A stretch of DNA of 49,381 bases, taken from the NCBI GenBank assembly GCA_947853665.1, contig CANTXF010000004.1, positions 1 through 49,381 on the forward strand. The letters run 5' to 3'. The position numbers and the translations under genes are program-made. Source of the DNA: an uncultured Deferribacterales bacterium (GTDB lineage: Bacteria > Chrysiogenota > Deferribacteres > Deferribacterales > Mucispirillaceae). Of this stretch, positions 8,365 through 17,422 are shown one piece after another (the first letter of the stretch is position 1; the number at the start of each line of letters is the position of its first letter). Under the pieces are notes generated by a model. It saw only the letters and a program-made list of their open reading frames with translations, did no database searches and was not told the DNA's origin.

Positions 8365-9576
8365 ATGGGTAAAATACTTTTTACGGCCGCAGCGGCGTTA
8401 TTATTTTACGGCGGCGCTTTTGCCGGTATTTCGGAAATTACCGCCGAGGGCATGGGGCTTTCCCGTTCTCTCGCGTTGAAAGACGCTTTCAGAAACGCCC
8501 TTGAAAAAGCTTACGGAACGTCCGTATTTACCGACAGCGTAATGATAAACAATAAAGTAGCCGCCGATAGAACGGCTTCCTATTCCTCCGGTTATATTAA
8601 AAGCTACGAACTTGTTTCGGAAAAGGCCGAGCCGCCCTACGTTTATATTGTTATCAGGGCGAAGGTCGCCGGTGGAGCTTCCTTAGGGGCCGAAGAACGT
8701 GATGGAGATGGTTTTATCGGTATCGGTTCTGCTAAAGAGCTTGAACAAAACAGGGCGGATAACCTTAAATCTCTTAAAAATATACTTTACAAAGGGCTTC
8801 CGGCCTATTTGGACGTTTTTGATAAGTGTATTAAATTCAGGCTTGATAATATAAGCCTTTCTGAATATTTTTCTGCCGATATTACCGCGGAGACCGATAC
8901 GGCGTGTTTTAAAAAATCGGCTGATTCTCTGGCTCTTTTCCTTAACGGTCTGGGTTTTCCGGCGGAAACGGCGGATAAAAACGGAAAAGAGATTCTTACC
9001 GTTTCCAAAAGGGATAAATATTCTTATGACGTTCTGCTTGACGCTTTAAAAAAATACTTAGCCGACTCAGGCGGGAAAAATATAATGCTTTCCTTTAAGG
9101 ACGCGGACGGAAAATATATAGACTCCTATAAAATCTGCTCTTATCGGGGGGTCGTTTACCTTGCCGGGGAGATAGTGATCTCCATCCTCGATTATAAGGA
9201 CTTTTATTTTCCTTTCAGCGGATATATCGGCGAGGCTGTTATAAAACGTGCGGCCTCAGCAGGCGCTGAAATATCCAAAATGCCGGATAAAGGATATAAG
9301 ATAGGGGTAGTAACCGTTTCTTCCGCCGTTTCCTTCGAAGGCCTTAAAGTTTTAAGCGTTTCAAAAGGGTCTCCCGCCGAAAAAGCCGGAATAATTCCCG
9401 GAGATCGTATTATTTCCGTAAACGGTGTTCCGGCCGGAACGCCGGAGGAAGCGGCAGGGATCATTAACGGGCAAGGCGTTTCAGAAATCGCGCTTGAGCT
9501 GTACAGGAAAGGCGTAAAGATTAGAGCCAGCCTTATTCCCCAGCGCGTGCGCTTTAAAAAGGAATGGGAAATTTAA
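8365..9576 (+). CDS. Exported FlgT/LPP20-like protein with C-terminal PDZ domain
   Basis: A 403-residue secreted protein. The signal peptide ends AFA|GI. Residues of about 22-95 ('ITAEGMGLSRSLALKDAFRN', 'ALEKAYGTSVFTDS', then 'SGYIKSYELVSE' and 'YVYIVIRAKV') follow the pattern of the FlgT N-terminal / LPP20 domain. A middle region contains another alpha/beta unit, and the last 85 residues are a PDZ domain ('VLSVSKGSPAEKAGIIPGDRIISVNG'). No protease domain is present, so the PDZ would bind a partner's C-terminus. It ends the cluster that begins at 4563. The ATG follows AAGGAT. A peptide-binding part of an envelope machine is inference. Confidence 0.7.
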   Translation: MGKILFTAAAALLFYGGAFAGISEITAEGMGLSRSLALKDAFRNALEKAYGTSVFTDSVMINNKVAADRTASYSSGYIKSYELVSEKAEPPYVYIVIRAKVAGGASLGAEERDGDGFIGIGSAKELEQNRADNLKSLKNILYKGLPAYLDVFDKCIKFRLDNISLSEYFSADITAETDTACFKKSADSLALFLNGLGFPAETADKNGKEILTVSKRDKYSYDVLLDALKKYLADSGGKNIMLSFKDADGKYIDSYKICSYRGVVYLAGEIVISILDYKDFYFPFSGYIGEAVIKRAASAGAEISKMPDKGYKIGVVTVSSAVSFEGLKVLSVSKGSPAEKAGIIPGDRIISVNGVPAGTPEEAAGIINGQGVSEIALELYRKGVKIRASLIPQRVRFKKEWEI

Positions 9577-9682
9577 CGGTTTTAGTTTGTAACGGCTTGA
9601 TATATTCCGCAATAAGGCAAATTTTTGTGATGCTTCTTTGTTTATTTTATTTTAATATCGGTAAAATACAAAGGGAGGCGTT

Positions 9683-10099
9683 ATGAAATCTTACAGAAAG
9701 GAGCTTAAAATAAAATATCCTGAGCGGAGAGGCTATGTAAATATCACTCCTCAGGTCGAAAAGGCTATAGAAGAAAGCGGAATAAAGGAGGGGCTTCTTC
9801 TCTGCAATTCCATGCACATAACGTCAAGCGTATTTATAAACGACGATGAAAGCGGCCTTCATGGGGATTTTGAAACGTGGCTGGAAAAGCTTGCTCCTGA
9901 AAAACCTCACAGCCAGTACAGGCACAACGGCTATGAAGATAACGCGGACGCTCATTTAAAGCGCCAGATAATGGGCAGGGAGGTTGTCGCCGCCGTTACG
10001 GGAGGCCGTCTTGATTTCGGCACGTGGGAGCAGATATTTTACGGAGAATACGACGGCATGCGCGAAAAGCGGGTTCTTATAAAAATTATCGGGGAATAG
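9683..10099 (+). CDS. YjbQ family (UPF0047) protein
   Basis: A 138-residue cytoplasmic protein of the YjbQ family, some members of which have weak thiamine-phosphate synthase activity; the physiological role is not settled. The family signature is clear: '[19 protein letters not shown]', '[19 protein letters not shown]' with clustered His/Asp/Asn residues near a proposed active site, and the ending '[19 protein letters not shown]'. Length is normal for the family. GGGAGG precedes the ATG. It stands between the envelope cluster and the cytochrome operon with its own gaps, so no functional link is suggested. Confidence 0.9.
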   Translation: MKSYRKELKIKYPERRGYVNITPQVEKAIEESGIKEGLLLCNSMHITSSVFINDDESGLHGDFETWLEKLAPEKPHSQYRHNGYEDNADAHLKRQIMGREVVAAVTGGRLDFGTWEQIFYGEYDGMREKRVLIKIIGE

Positions 10100-10305
10100 A
10101 TAACTGGCTGCGGTTATCTGCTTCGGGGGATAGCCTGTGTCGTTTTTACTGATTTGACGTCGTCTGCGTTTATTTCTATGCAAAATCCATGTTTTTGTCA
10201 AAATGAATATTATTTTATATTAATATAATTATAATTTAATATATTCTTGTAATATTGTTTGAATTAACCGCCCGCGACTGGTTTTTCGTTTCCTGGGATT
10301 GTTTA

Positions 10306-10322
10306 TATGAAATTGTTTCATA
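10306..10322. promoter_or_regulatory. Perfect 17-base palindrome upstream of the cytochrome operon
   Basis: TATGAAA (10306-10312), TTG, TTTCATA (10316-10322): seven-base inverted arms about 140 bases before the first start codon. It lies in the very A/T-rich gap 10100-10461, which has no gene and no clear sigma-70 promoter. It is a candidate operator for the electron-conduit operon. Confidence 0.4.
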
Positions 10323-10461
10323 ATTTTTTTATGTTTTTTATTAGTTTGTTATGTTGTTTTTATCTTTATAATACACATCGTTTCTGTTTTTTATATTGCA
10401 ATAAATATAAATTATGATAATAATTCCGATATATTTAGTTTAAAATCAACCAGGAGGGGAT

Positions 10462-11579
10462 ATGCTGGGGGATGCGGTGCACGCCTTGAACCGGTTAAAA
10501 GGTTCTGAACATGGGGGGGGGTACCTTTTCCCTGCCTTGCGGTAGCGTTTTTATTAATTGTTCTTTCTTTCTCTGATTTTTCTTACGGCGCGGATCAGGA
10601 GAATTGCCTTTTCTGCCATCAATATCCTCTTTTAGGCACTGTAGACGATAACGGAACTTATAATTCTTATTATGTGGACGAGAACCATTATATGGGTTCG
10701 GTCCACGCCGATTTGCAGTGTTCCGAATGTCATACCGGTATTTCAAAAGTTCCTCATGAAAGAAATCTTGAAGTAAATTGCACCAATCAATGCCACATGG
10801 ACGAACCGGCCGTAGGCCGCAAATATTCCCATAAAAATATCGAAGAGACCATAAAAGATTCCGCTCACAGCCCCTTATATAAGTATGTGCGGGCAAAAGG
10901 CGACGCTTCCGATTTTCCCACCTGCGTTTCGTGTCATAAAAACGAAGAAAATAAAGTTGTCATAACCTCCCGCAGAAATCTCGAACATGTTGTCATGGAG
11001 GAGGCCAGGGGAAAGTGCTTCGACTGCCATACGGATTTAAACAGCTTCGTAAGTAAGAATCTGGTGCACGTTCTCAGGATGACGGAGGGCACTTATTCCC
11101 AAAAGGAAATAATGGATATGTGCGTATCCTGTCATAACGACAAGGCTCTGAACGAACGGCATAAAATGGTTAACGCCATATATTCCTATCTTGAAAATTA
11201 TCACGGCAAAACCATGGTGCTGGGTCTTCCCGATGCGCCTTCATGTATTGACTGCCACGTTAAGCTTGGCGAGTCCGCCCATTCGATAAAAAGCTCCGCC
11301 GATCCGGACAGCGCGACTAACGCGGCAAACAGGGGGCTTACGTGCGTGCGCGCGGATTGCCACCCGAACGCCAGCACCGGTCTTGGTAAAAGCTATATTC
11401 ATGTGGTTCCGACGGACAGGGAGAGATTTCCCATACAGTTTTTTCTGCTGGCGTTTTTTACAGTTCTTACGGTGGTGTCTTTCGTATCTCTTATGCTCGT
11501 GCTGATACTTGAGCTTATAAGGATGATTTTTCCTAATTTTACAATATTCAGAAAGCCGGAGGAAAAGGATGAGCACTAA
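10462..11579 (+). CDS. Inner-membrane multiheme cytochrome c; start out of frame at a G9 tract
   Basis: First gene of the electron-conduit operon. The main frame is open from 10509 to 11579 and encodes a hydrophobic export signal, six CXXCH hemes (the first at 10605-10619), one CX3CH and one CX4CH motif, and a C-terminal membrane helix. The best start is ATG 10462, with AGGAGGGG just upstream, but as sequenced it reads into a stop at 10543. The nine G at 10513-10521 cause this: ten or seven G would join ATG 10462 in frame to the signal and hemes. Within the main frame the first usual start is GTG 10674, which would lose the signal and the first heme. It is probably a phase-variable gene in the OFF state, or a homopolymer sequencing error. 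Likely role: taking quinol electrons from the adjacent cytochrome b. Confidence 0.8.
10513..10521 (+). repeat. G9 homopolymer in the start region of the cytochrome gene
   Basis: Nine consecutive G lie between the ribosome-bound start (ATG 10462) and the hydrophobic signal segment. A second ATG (10511) abuts the tract and would be in frame with eight or eleven G. Outside this run and the C9 at 4515, the longest G or C run I found in the window is six. Confidence 0.9.
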
Positions 11580-12468
11580 CGGAAAGCCTCTGATAAAAAT
11601 AAAAAACGGCAAAAAGTATTATCTTAAACTGACGGGCAACCAGAGAGCGCAGCACTTTGTGCTTCTGGTCACGTTCATTACCTGTGTTCTTACCGGAATG
11701 CCCCTCAAATATTATTACTATCCATGGGCTGAAACCCTGCTGGGCTTTTTCGGCGGAGTTTCCGGAGCCGCCATAGTGCACCGTATAAGCGGCGTTATTA
11801 TGGTGTGCCTGTTTATTTATCATATTTTTTATATTTATAAACAGCTTAACCGCTATTATATACGCCCGGCAAAAACTGTCGGAGAGTTTTCCTTTAAAGG
11901 CCTTCTTAAATATATTTATCTGTCTCCGGTGTTCCCCCGTTACAAGGACCTTATAGATATGAAGGATATGATGAAGTATTACCTGTTCCTTTCAAATAAG
12001 CCTCCGCGCCACGAGCGTTTTTACTGGCGGGAAAAGCTGGATTATCTGGCTGTTTTCTGGGGGATAAACGTGCTTGGCATTACGGGAGCCATTCTCTGGT
12101 ATAAAGGCTTTTTTATGGAGTATCTTCCCGGCTGGGCCGTAAGCGTGGCGACTATCGCCCACTCTTTCGAGGCTCTCCTTGCCACTGCCGACATACTTAT
12201 ATGGCACATGTATAACGCCCATGTGAATTACGATAAATTTCCCGCTTCCGATTTGTTTCTTACCGGCTATCTGCCGGAGAATATAATGCGCCACGAATAT
12301 GTGTTGGAGTGGAAGCGTATAAACCGTATAGCCGAGGAAGACCCGTCGGTGATTTTTAATAAGGACGAATGGGACCTGCGTCAAAAAGAACGTGAGGCCG
12401 AACAGTATAAAGACACTATGGATTATATGGCGGCAGCAGCGGCCGCATCCAAGGGGGAAACCCTATGA
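11569..12468 (+). CDS. Membrane cytochrome b of the electron-conduit operon
   Basis: A 299-residue integral membrane protein with four main hydrophobic helices (about residues 30-48, 63-90, 155-180 and 200-220). It carries His residues suited to two b hemes: 'QRAQHFVLL', 'AAIVHRISG' and 'FIYHIFYIY' in the first half, 'ATIAHSFEALLA' and 'LIWHMYNAH' in the second. This is the pattern of the cytochrome b subunit paired with multiheme cytochromes in quinol:cytochrome systems such as the Cbc complexes of Geobacter. The gene overlaps the first cytochrome by 11 bases and has GGAGG upstream. It would oxidise menaquinol and pass electrons to the neighbouring c hemes. The C-terminus is a charged tail with an Ala run. 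Confidence 0.85.
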   Translation: MSTNGKPLIKIKNGKKYYLKLTGNQRAQHFVLLVTFITCVLTGMPLKYYYYPWAETLLGFFGGVSGAAIVHRISGVIMVCLFIYHIFYIYKQLNRYYIRPAKTVGEFSFKGLLKYIYLSPVFPRYKDLIDMKDMMKYYLFLSNKPPRHERFYWREKLDYLAVFWGINVLGITGAILWYKGFFMEYLPGWAVSVATIAHSFEALLATADILIWHMYNAHVNYDKFPASDLFLTGYLPENIMRHEYVLEWKRINRIAEEDPSVIFNKDEWDLRQKEREAEQYKDTMDYMAAAAAASKGETL

Positions 12469-13310
12469 GCGGAGGCCGCAATCCCATACTTACCAGGGTG
12501 TTCGCGGTAGTCGGTATCGCCGTGGTCACCTTGGGTACTTTAGTTACCCTGATGCTTATTTACGATATATGGAACCCGCCTTTTTTCAGGACGGCGGAAA
12601 AGCCGGTAGATCCGAGGTTCATTCAGATGAGAGTCCTTGCCGAGGGGATACAGCCAGATAATTTTACGGTAGCTTACCGTTCTCCGGCTGCGCTTTCTGC
12701 AAAGGATGATTTCCATAAGATAAAACTGCCGGGTGAAAACGACAAGGTAAGCCTCTGTATAACGTGTCACGGTTATCTGCCCCACGCCAGGGAAATCGAA
12801 ACCCGTTCTTTCCTCAATAAGCACAGCGCGGATATAGCCTGCGAAACCTGCCACGCGGGAGGGGAGGGACAGCCCTATTTCCGCTGGTATAACGTTTCCA
12901 CCGGCGATCTTGTGAAAAGTATAAAAATAACGGAAACCCTTACTCTGCCCGACTATAAGATAATAGCTCTATACGGGCCGGAAGTAACCAGCTACGACCG
13001 GAGGGACCGGATAAAGGAGGCCGAAGCGCTGCTCAGTAAAGCGTCCGCGTATTCCGCTTCCGAGCGCAGGGAAGCTATAAAGCCTTTCCACGGCAGTTTG
13101 AAAAAAACGGACGAAGCCCTTAAATGCGAAGCCTGCCACACCGCCGAAGGCCGGCCGTTTCTCCCTCTGGCGTCTTTAGGATATCCTGAAAGGCGCATAC
13201 AGCTTTTGATGACCTCCGAGATCATAGGCATGCTTACCAAATATAAGGAGTTTTACCTGCCGTCTTTCCTTTACAATAAAAATGCGGAGGAAGGAGCGGA
13301 GGCGAAATGA
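12465..13310 (+). CDS. Membrane-anchored triheme cytochrome c
   Basis: A 281-residue protein with an uncleaved N-terminal membrane helix (about residues 12-33) and a periplasmic part carrying three CXXCH motifs: CITCH at 98-102, CETCH at 126-130 and CEACH at about 222. Between the second and third is a helical, charged, heme-free region. The start overlaps the cytochrome b stop as ATGA, so the two are translationally coupled. It is the likely third subunit of the inner-membrane quinol-oxidising complex and hands electrons to periplasmic cytochromes. I do not recognise a narrower family. Confidence 0.85.
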   Translation: MSGGRNPILTRVFAVVGIAVVTLGTLVTLMLIYDIWNPPFFRTAEKPVDPRFIQMRVLAEGIQPDNFTVAYRSPAALSAKDDFHKIKLPGENDKVSLCITCHGYLPHAREIETRSFLNKHSADIACETCHAGGEGQPYFRWYNVSTGDLVKSIKITETLTLPDYKIIALYGPEVTSYDRRDRIKEAEALLSKASAYSASERREAIKPFHGSLKKTDEALKCEACHTAEGRPFLPLASLGYPERRIQLLMTSEIIGMLTKYKEFYLPSFLYNKNAEEGAEAK

Positions 13311-14188
13311 AAACCGCTGCCGCTTCCCTGCTTTTTATGGCCCTCCTGGCTTCAAGTGGCTGGTGCCTGGATATATTTAAAACGGAGACCGTATTTCTTG
13401 AGCGTTACGACAACGCTTCCATGCCCGCGGACATAGCGATGAATGGCAAAGGCGATTTTGTCATATACGACGCCATGAAGGGCGGTATGCAGGCTTATAA
13501 GGCTTATAAAGCCAGGGGGGACGGCTATTACGACGGGCTTTTTAAGGGCGGCGTCTGTCTCGTGGCTCAGGATAAGCTTTATTACCTGTGCGATTCGCCC
13601 GGAAAGAGGGTTCTTATCCTCGATAAAAATTTTAAACCTTCCGGCGAGATAAAAGACGGGCCTAAATTCGACCCGACTGACGCGGTAAAATATAAAAACC
13701 GGCTTTTTATCGTCGATAATGATAATCACCGGCTGGTTATTTTCGATATGAAAAACAAATCCGTGTCAGGTTCCTTCGGAAAACGCGGTTCAGAATTGGG
13801 TTCGTTCAGCTATCCGTTTTCCATAGCCGTCGATAACGACGGTTATGTATTTGTGTCGGAAGTGATAAATACGCGCCTCCAGATGATAACTCCAGCCATG
13901 AAGGGCACTTATTCAATCGGCAAATGGGGAGTCGAGGCGGGGCAGCTTTACAGGCCTAAAGGAGTCGCGATTTATAAGAATAAATATCTGATAGTGTCCG
14001 ACGGTTATCTAGGCGTTCTCCAGATTTTTGATATGAACGGAAATTTTGTGGGCGCTTTGGGCGACGCTTCAGGCGGTATAAAACGCTACGAATCCCCCAC
14101 AAGGATAAGGATATACGGCGATGATCTGGCCGTTGTGGACCCTTACGGCAGGCTTGTTGAAATACTGCGTATCGGAGGCCTGGAATGA
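13307..14188 (+). CDS. Exported NHL-repeat beta-propeller protein
   Basis: A 293-residue secreted protein with an N-terminal signal ending near SGWC|LD and a run of about six NHL-type blades. Typical blade pieces are 'PTDAVKYKNRLFIVDNDNHR', 'YPFSIAVDNDGYVFVSEVIN' and 'PKGVAIYKNKYLIVSDGY'. It has no heme motif. Proteins of this kind are often encoded among porin-cytochrome loci in metal-reducing bacteria, where a scaffold or assembly role is suspected but unproven. The start and stop overlap the neighbours by ATGA-like junctions, so it is made in step with the cytochromes. The Cys at the end of the leader does not form a good lipobox. Confidence 0.85.
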   Translation: MKTAAASLLFMALLASSGWCLDIFKTETVFLERYDNASMPADIAMNGKGDFVIYDAMKGGMQAYKAYKARGDGYYDGLFKGGVCLVAQDKLYYLCDSPGKRVLILDKNFKPSGEIKDGPKFDPTDAVKYKNRLFIVDNDNHRLVIFDMKNKSVSGSFGKRGSELGSFSYPFSIAVDNDGYVFVSEVINTRLQMITPAMKGTYSIGKWGVEAGQLYRPKGVAIYKNKYLIVSDGYLGVLQIFDMNGNFVGALGDASGGIKRYESPTRIRIYGDDLAVVDPYGRLVEILRIGGLE

Positions 14189-17100
14189 AGCCCTTGATCA
14201 CTGTTTTTTCAACACTGTGTCTCCTTGCAGTTACGGTTATATACGCAAATTCCCAGGCCCTGACGTTTAAACGCCAGCCTAACTCGGCCAAGGAATGCGC
14301 CATTTGCCATTATGAAATGATGGAAGTCTTTATTTTCGATAATAAAAGCACTGAGATCGCGCCTTATCCCATTACTAAAGAGGTATCATCGGAAAGGATG
14401 TGCTTTTCATGCCATGACGGTTCCGTAGGCGACAGCAGGCTGCGGGTCTGGGATGTTGCCGGTATGGCTCATAAAACGGGCACGCCTTTAAAGGAAGGTA
14501 TGCAAAAGCTCAGCGAGCTGCCCCTCTCCGATGGGAAAATCACCTGTATGACATGCCACACCGCCCACGGTGAACAGAATAACGGAACGGGGCTTACGGA
14601 TATATCCAACAGCCTTTTCCTGCGTATGCCGAACGATACCTCGCAGTTATGCAAAAGTTGCCATACGGATAAAGACGGCAAAGACAGCCACTCTATGAAA
14701 ACCCTTAATAAGGATCTGGTTCCGGGTGTGGTTTCAAAAGATGGAATGGTCGGTTCAGGCGGCAATATGGCGTGCACCTCCTGCCATACTGTCCACGGGG
14801 CCGGCGTTAAAGAGCTGACCATTGCGGACGGCGGCGATATGTCCCTTTGCAGAGTTTGTCACGAAGATTTATTTTCCGATAAAAAAACGGGGGAGGAACA
14901 TTTTACGCCCCATGTGGCTTATAAGCTGCCGCTTACTTCCGACGCTGAAAACGCGATAAAGGCTGGGGGCGGCCTGCTCGGTCCCGACGGCGGCCTTGTA
15001 TGCTATTCGTGCCATAAGGTGCACAGCGCCAAGGGCCAGTCCATACTTATTTTTCCGGAAAAAGGCGAAGCATTATGCGGCGAATGCCATAAAGGGTTTG
15101 AAAAAGTATCCGGCGGCTCCCACGATATGAGGCGGGCGAAAGGGTTTAAAACTCCCGACGGCAGGACGGCGGAAGAAGCGGGGGTTTGCGGCTCCTGCCA
15201 CGGCGGCCACACGTGGCGGCTGGGAGAAAAAAGCGTTTCCTCAGATAAAATTACGGATATGTGCATGACTTGCCACAGTAAGGACGGCCCCGCCGCCGGG
15301 AAAGCCATAAACCTTAATATGTATAACCACTTTACCGGGGATATAGACGCACAGTTTTTCTCAAAAAATATGAAAGCGCCGGGGAACGCTGCCGAGCTGA
15401 GCAAATCTGCCGGAAGATTCCTGACGGCTTTCCTTTCCGACAAGCGGGCGTTAAAAACCGTGTTCGCGGATAAACGCATGACGTGCGTAACGTGCCACGA
15501 CGTACACTCGGACGGCAGGATGATGGTCCGTGAGGACGCGAAAAGCGGCAAACTGTGCGTTTCATGCCATGAAGAAAAGGCAGGAACCTTATCTACGCCC
15601 CACGGCGACAGTAAGGTGGACGGCACATGCCTGGGCTGTCACGACATACACAATTCGAAAGATAAGGGCCTTGTGCGCGGAGGCGCGTCCGACGACGGTT
15701 GCCTTACCTGCCACGGAGAGCAAAGCGTTAAGTCCGCTGAAATGCCGCGCGGTATGGTAAAATCCATGCCGGCGGAGCTTGTCTATAAAGGGCATAATCA
15801 CCCTACGGGTATAGGACGGCCTGAGCCTTTTCCCGCCCCGATGAATAATAAAGCCGACGGCAAACTCAGCTGCGTATCGTGCCATGACCCCCATATTTCT
15901 GATAAAAACGGAGTTATGGGCGGCAGTTTCGTAAGGACGGATTCCAGAATGAAATCCCCCGACGATTTCTGCGCGCTCTGCCACGATAAGGAGAAGGCCG
16001 TGGCGGCCACGTCCCATGGGCCGGATATTAAAAAGGCTCCGTTAGCCAATAAGCGTACAGGAAGGGTCGCCGGGACGTGCGACGGATGCCATAAAGTCCA
16101 TAACGCATACTCTTCCGAAGGAATACCGTCCGTCGACGCTGTCTACGGTTCTCCCGACAGCCTGTGCCTTAACTGCCACAGCGATACGGGCTCGGCGAAA
16201 GATAAAAAAATAGACGTGTCGCTGGGGCATAAAACAGGCCTGCTTGATAAAGAGCCCAAGGACGCGCCTCTTGATTATTTTACGCAGGAAAACGGCAAAT
16301 ATTATTTAAGATGTTCCACGTGCCACGATCCTCATTTAAACGGCCCTAAGCCTGGAGCGGAAGGCAATATTTCCGACAGTTTTCTAAAAAAACTGGATAA
16401 CCAGGTAAATATATGCGTTTCCTGCCATGAGGATAAGGGCAGGGTAAGTACCGGCGGCCACGGAGTGGCCAACTTTCAGAGGAAGACAGCAGATATTGAG
16501 GCAAGGGTTAAAACCGGCGATATTTGCGGTTCCTGTCATACTATGCATAACAGCAAACCGAAATATCTTATGGACGGGGATACCGACAGCGACCGCTGCA
16601 TGGTATGCCACGATAAGGATAAAATGTCCGTAAAATACGTGGGGATGACGCACAGAACGGACGTGGATATAAAACCGGAACTTGCGGATAAGCTGCCCCT
16701 TATCGACGGCAGGATTTCATGCAAAACCTGCCATATGGTCCATAACGCCACTCCCGGTCTTATCAGAGGTAAATCCGGCAGGGGAGAGGATCTGTGCGGC
16801 GTTTGCCATGAGGATAAAGGGACCGTCCTTCAGTCCAAGCATAATATGCGCATAAACGGCATAAAAGACCGGGATATAAAGAAAATGGCGGCTGAAAACG
16901 GGTGCGAACCGTGTCACGCCTCCCACGACCCCGACAGGAAAACAAGCGTGGCCATAGGTAAAGTAGCTTCCGGCGGTTTTGCCATAGAGAGCCACTGCGT
17001 CAGCTGCCATACTAAAAACGGGCTGGCTTCAGATTCCGTGCCGGAAAGCCTCAGGCATTCTTCGGTAATGAAAACCCTTAAATCCATAGAAAAGCTGGCG

Positions 17101-17412
17101 CCGTATATTTACGACGCTTCCGGCAGAAAATCCGCTTTGGGAGATATAGATTGTTCTACCTGTCACGATCCGCACAAATGGAGCGCGGACCCGGCTAAAG
17201 CAGGCCAGTTTTATAAAGAGGGGCTGAAAATCCAGTCGGACAATACTACCAGCTTTCTCAAAAAAGGCGTTCCCGGGGAATTCTGCATAGTGTGCCATGA
17301 AGACCCGCAGGAGTGGTTTAACAATTTCCATTCGGAAAAATACCGTGCCGAAAGGGAAGGGGCCAAAAAGCCTTCTACTCTGCTCGACAGGGTAATAAAG
17401 CTGTTTGACTAG
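14185..17412 (+). CDS. Giant periplasmic cytochrome c with 28 heme-binding motifs
   Basis: A 1075-residue secreted protein with a signal peptide ending about NSQA|LTF and 28 CXXCH motifs spread evenly to the C-terminus, about one per 38 residues. Many are in the doubled form 'C-x-x-C-H-x-x-H' (for example 'CHTVHG', 'CHDPHL', 'CHMVHN'), where the second His can be the distal ligand of a neighbouring heme. The motif-spacer pattern recurs as tandem paired-CXXCH units. There is no lipobox or membrane helix, so it should be soluble in the periplasm or threaded into the barrel encoded next. Its size would let a linear heme chain span the periplasm. It overlaps the NHL gene by 4 bases. Confidence 0.92.
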   Translation: MKPLITVFSTLCLLAVTVIYANSQALTFKRQPNSAKECAICHYEMMEVFIFDNKSTEIAPYPITKEVSSERMCFSCHDGSVGDSRLRVWDVAGMAHKTGTPLKEGMQKLSELPLSDGKITCMTCHTAHGEQNNGTGLTDISNSLFLRMPNDTSQLCKSCHTDKDGKDSHSMKTLNKDLVPGVVSKDGMVGSGGNMACTSCHTVHGAGVKELTIADGGDMSLCRVCHEDLFSDKKTGEEHFTPHVAYKLPLTSDAENAIKAGGGLLGPDGGLVCYSCHKVHSAKGQSILIFPEKGEALCGECHKGFEKVSGGSHDMRRAKGFKTPDGRTAEEAGVCGSCHGGHTWRLGEKSVSSDKITDMCMTCHSKDGPAAGKAINLNMYNHFTGDIDAQFFSKNMKAPGNAAELSKSAGRFLTAFLSDKRALKTVFADKRMTCVTCHDVHSDGRMMVREDAKSGKLCVSCHEEKAGTLSTPHGDSKVDGTCLGCHDIHNSKDKGLVRGGASDDGCLTCHGEQSVKSAEMPRGMVKSMPAELVYKGHNHPTGIGRPEPFPAPMNNKADGKLSCVSCHDPHISDKNGVMGGSFVRTDSRMKSPDDFCALCHDKEKAVAATSHGPDIKKAPLANKRTGRVAGTCDGCHKVHNAYSSEGIPSVDAVYGSPDSLCLNCHSDTGSAKDKKIDVSLGHKTGLLDKEPKDAPLDYFTQENGKYYLRCSTCHDPHLNGPKPGAEGNISDSFLKKLDNQVNICVSCHEDKGRVSTGGHGVANFQRKTADIEARVKTGDICGSCHTMHNSKPKYLMDGDTDSDRCMVCHDKDKMSVKYVGMTHRTDVDIKPELADKLPLIDGRISCKTCHMVHNATPGLIRGKSGRGEDLCGVCHEDKGTVLQSKHNMRINGIKDRDIKKMAAENGCEPCHASHDPDRKTSVAIGKVASGGFAIESHCVSCHTKNGLASDSVPESLRHSSVMKTLKSIEKLAPYIYDASGRKSALGDIDCSTCHDPHKWSADPAKAGQFYKEGLKIQSDNTTSFLKKGVPGEFCIVCHEDPQEWFNNFHSEKYRAEREGAKKPSTLLDRVIKLFD

Positions 17413-17422
17413 AGGAAGCTTT

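Noticed and set aside
10674-11579. Cytochrome gene starting at GTG 10674
   Set aside because: It would lack the export signal and a CXXCH heme that lie in the same open frame just upstream, and has no good ribosome binding site; the G9 frame problem explains the data better.
11241-11612. Many minus-strand open frames inside the cytochrome operon
   Set aside because: They lie opposite clear cytochrome genes, have no ribosome binding sites and encode nothing recognisable; they are shadows of the real frames.
13515-13520. G6 runs (for example here, at 9146 and at 25202) as further slippage sites
   Set aside because: Six-base runs occur by chance at this composition, and none sits at a start region or promoter spacer.
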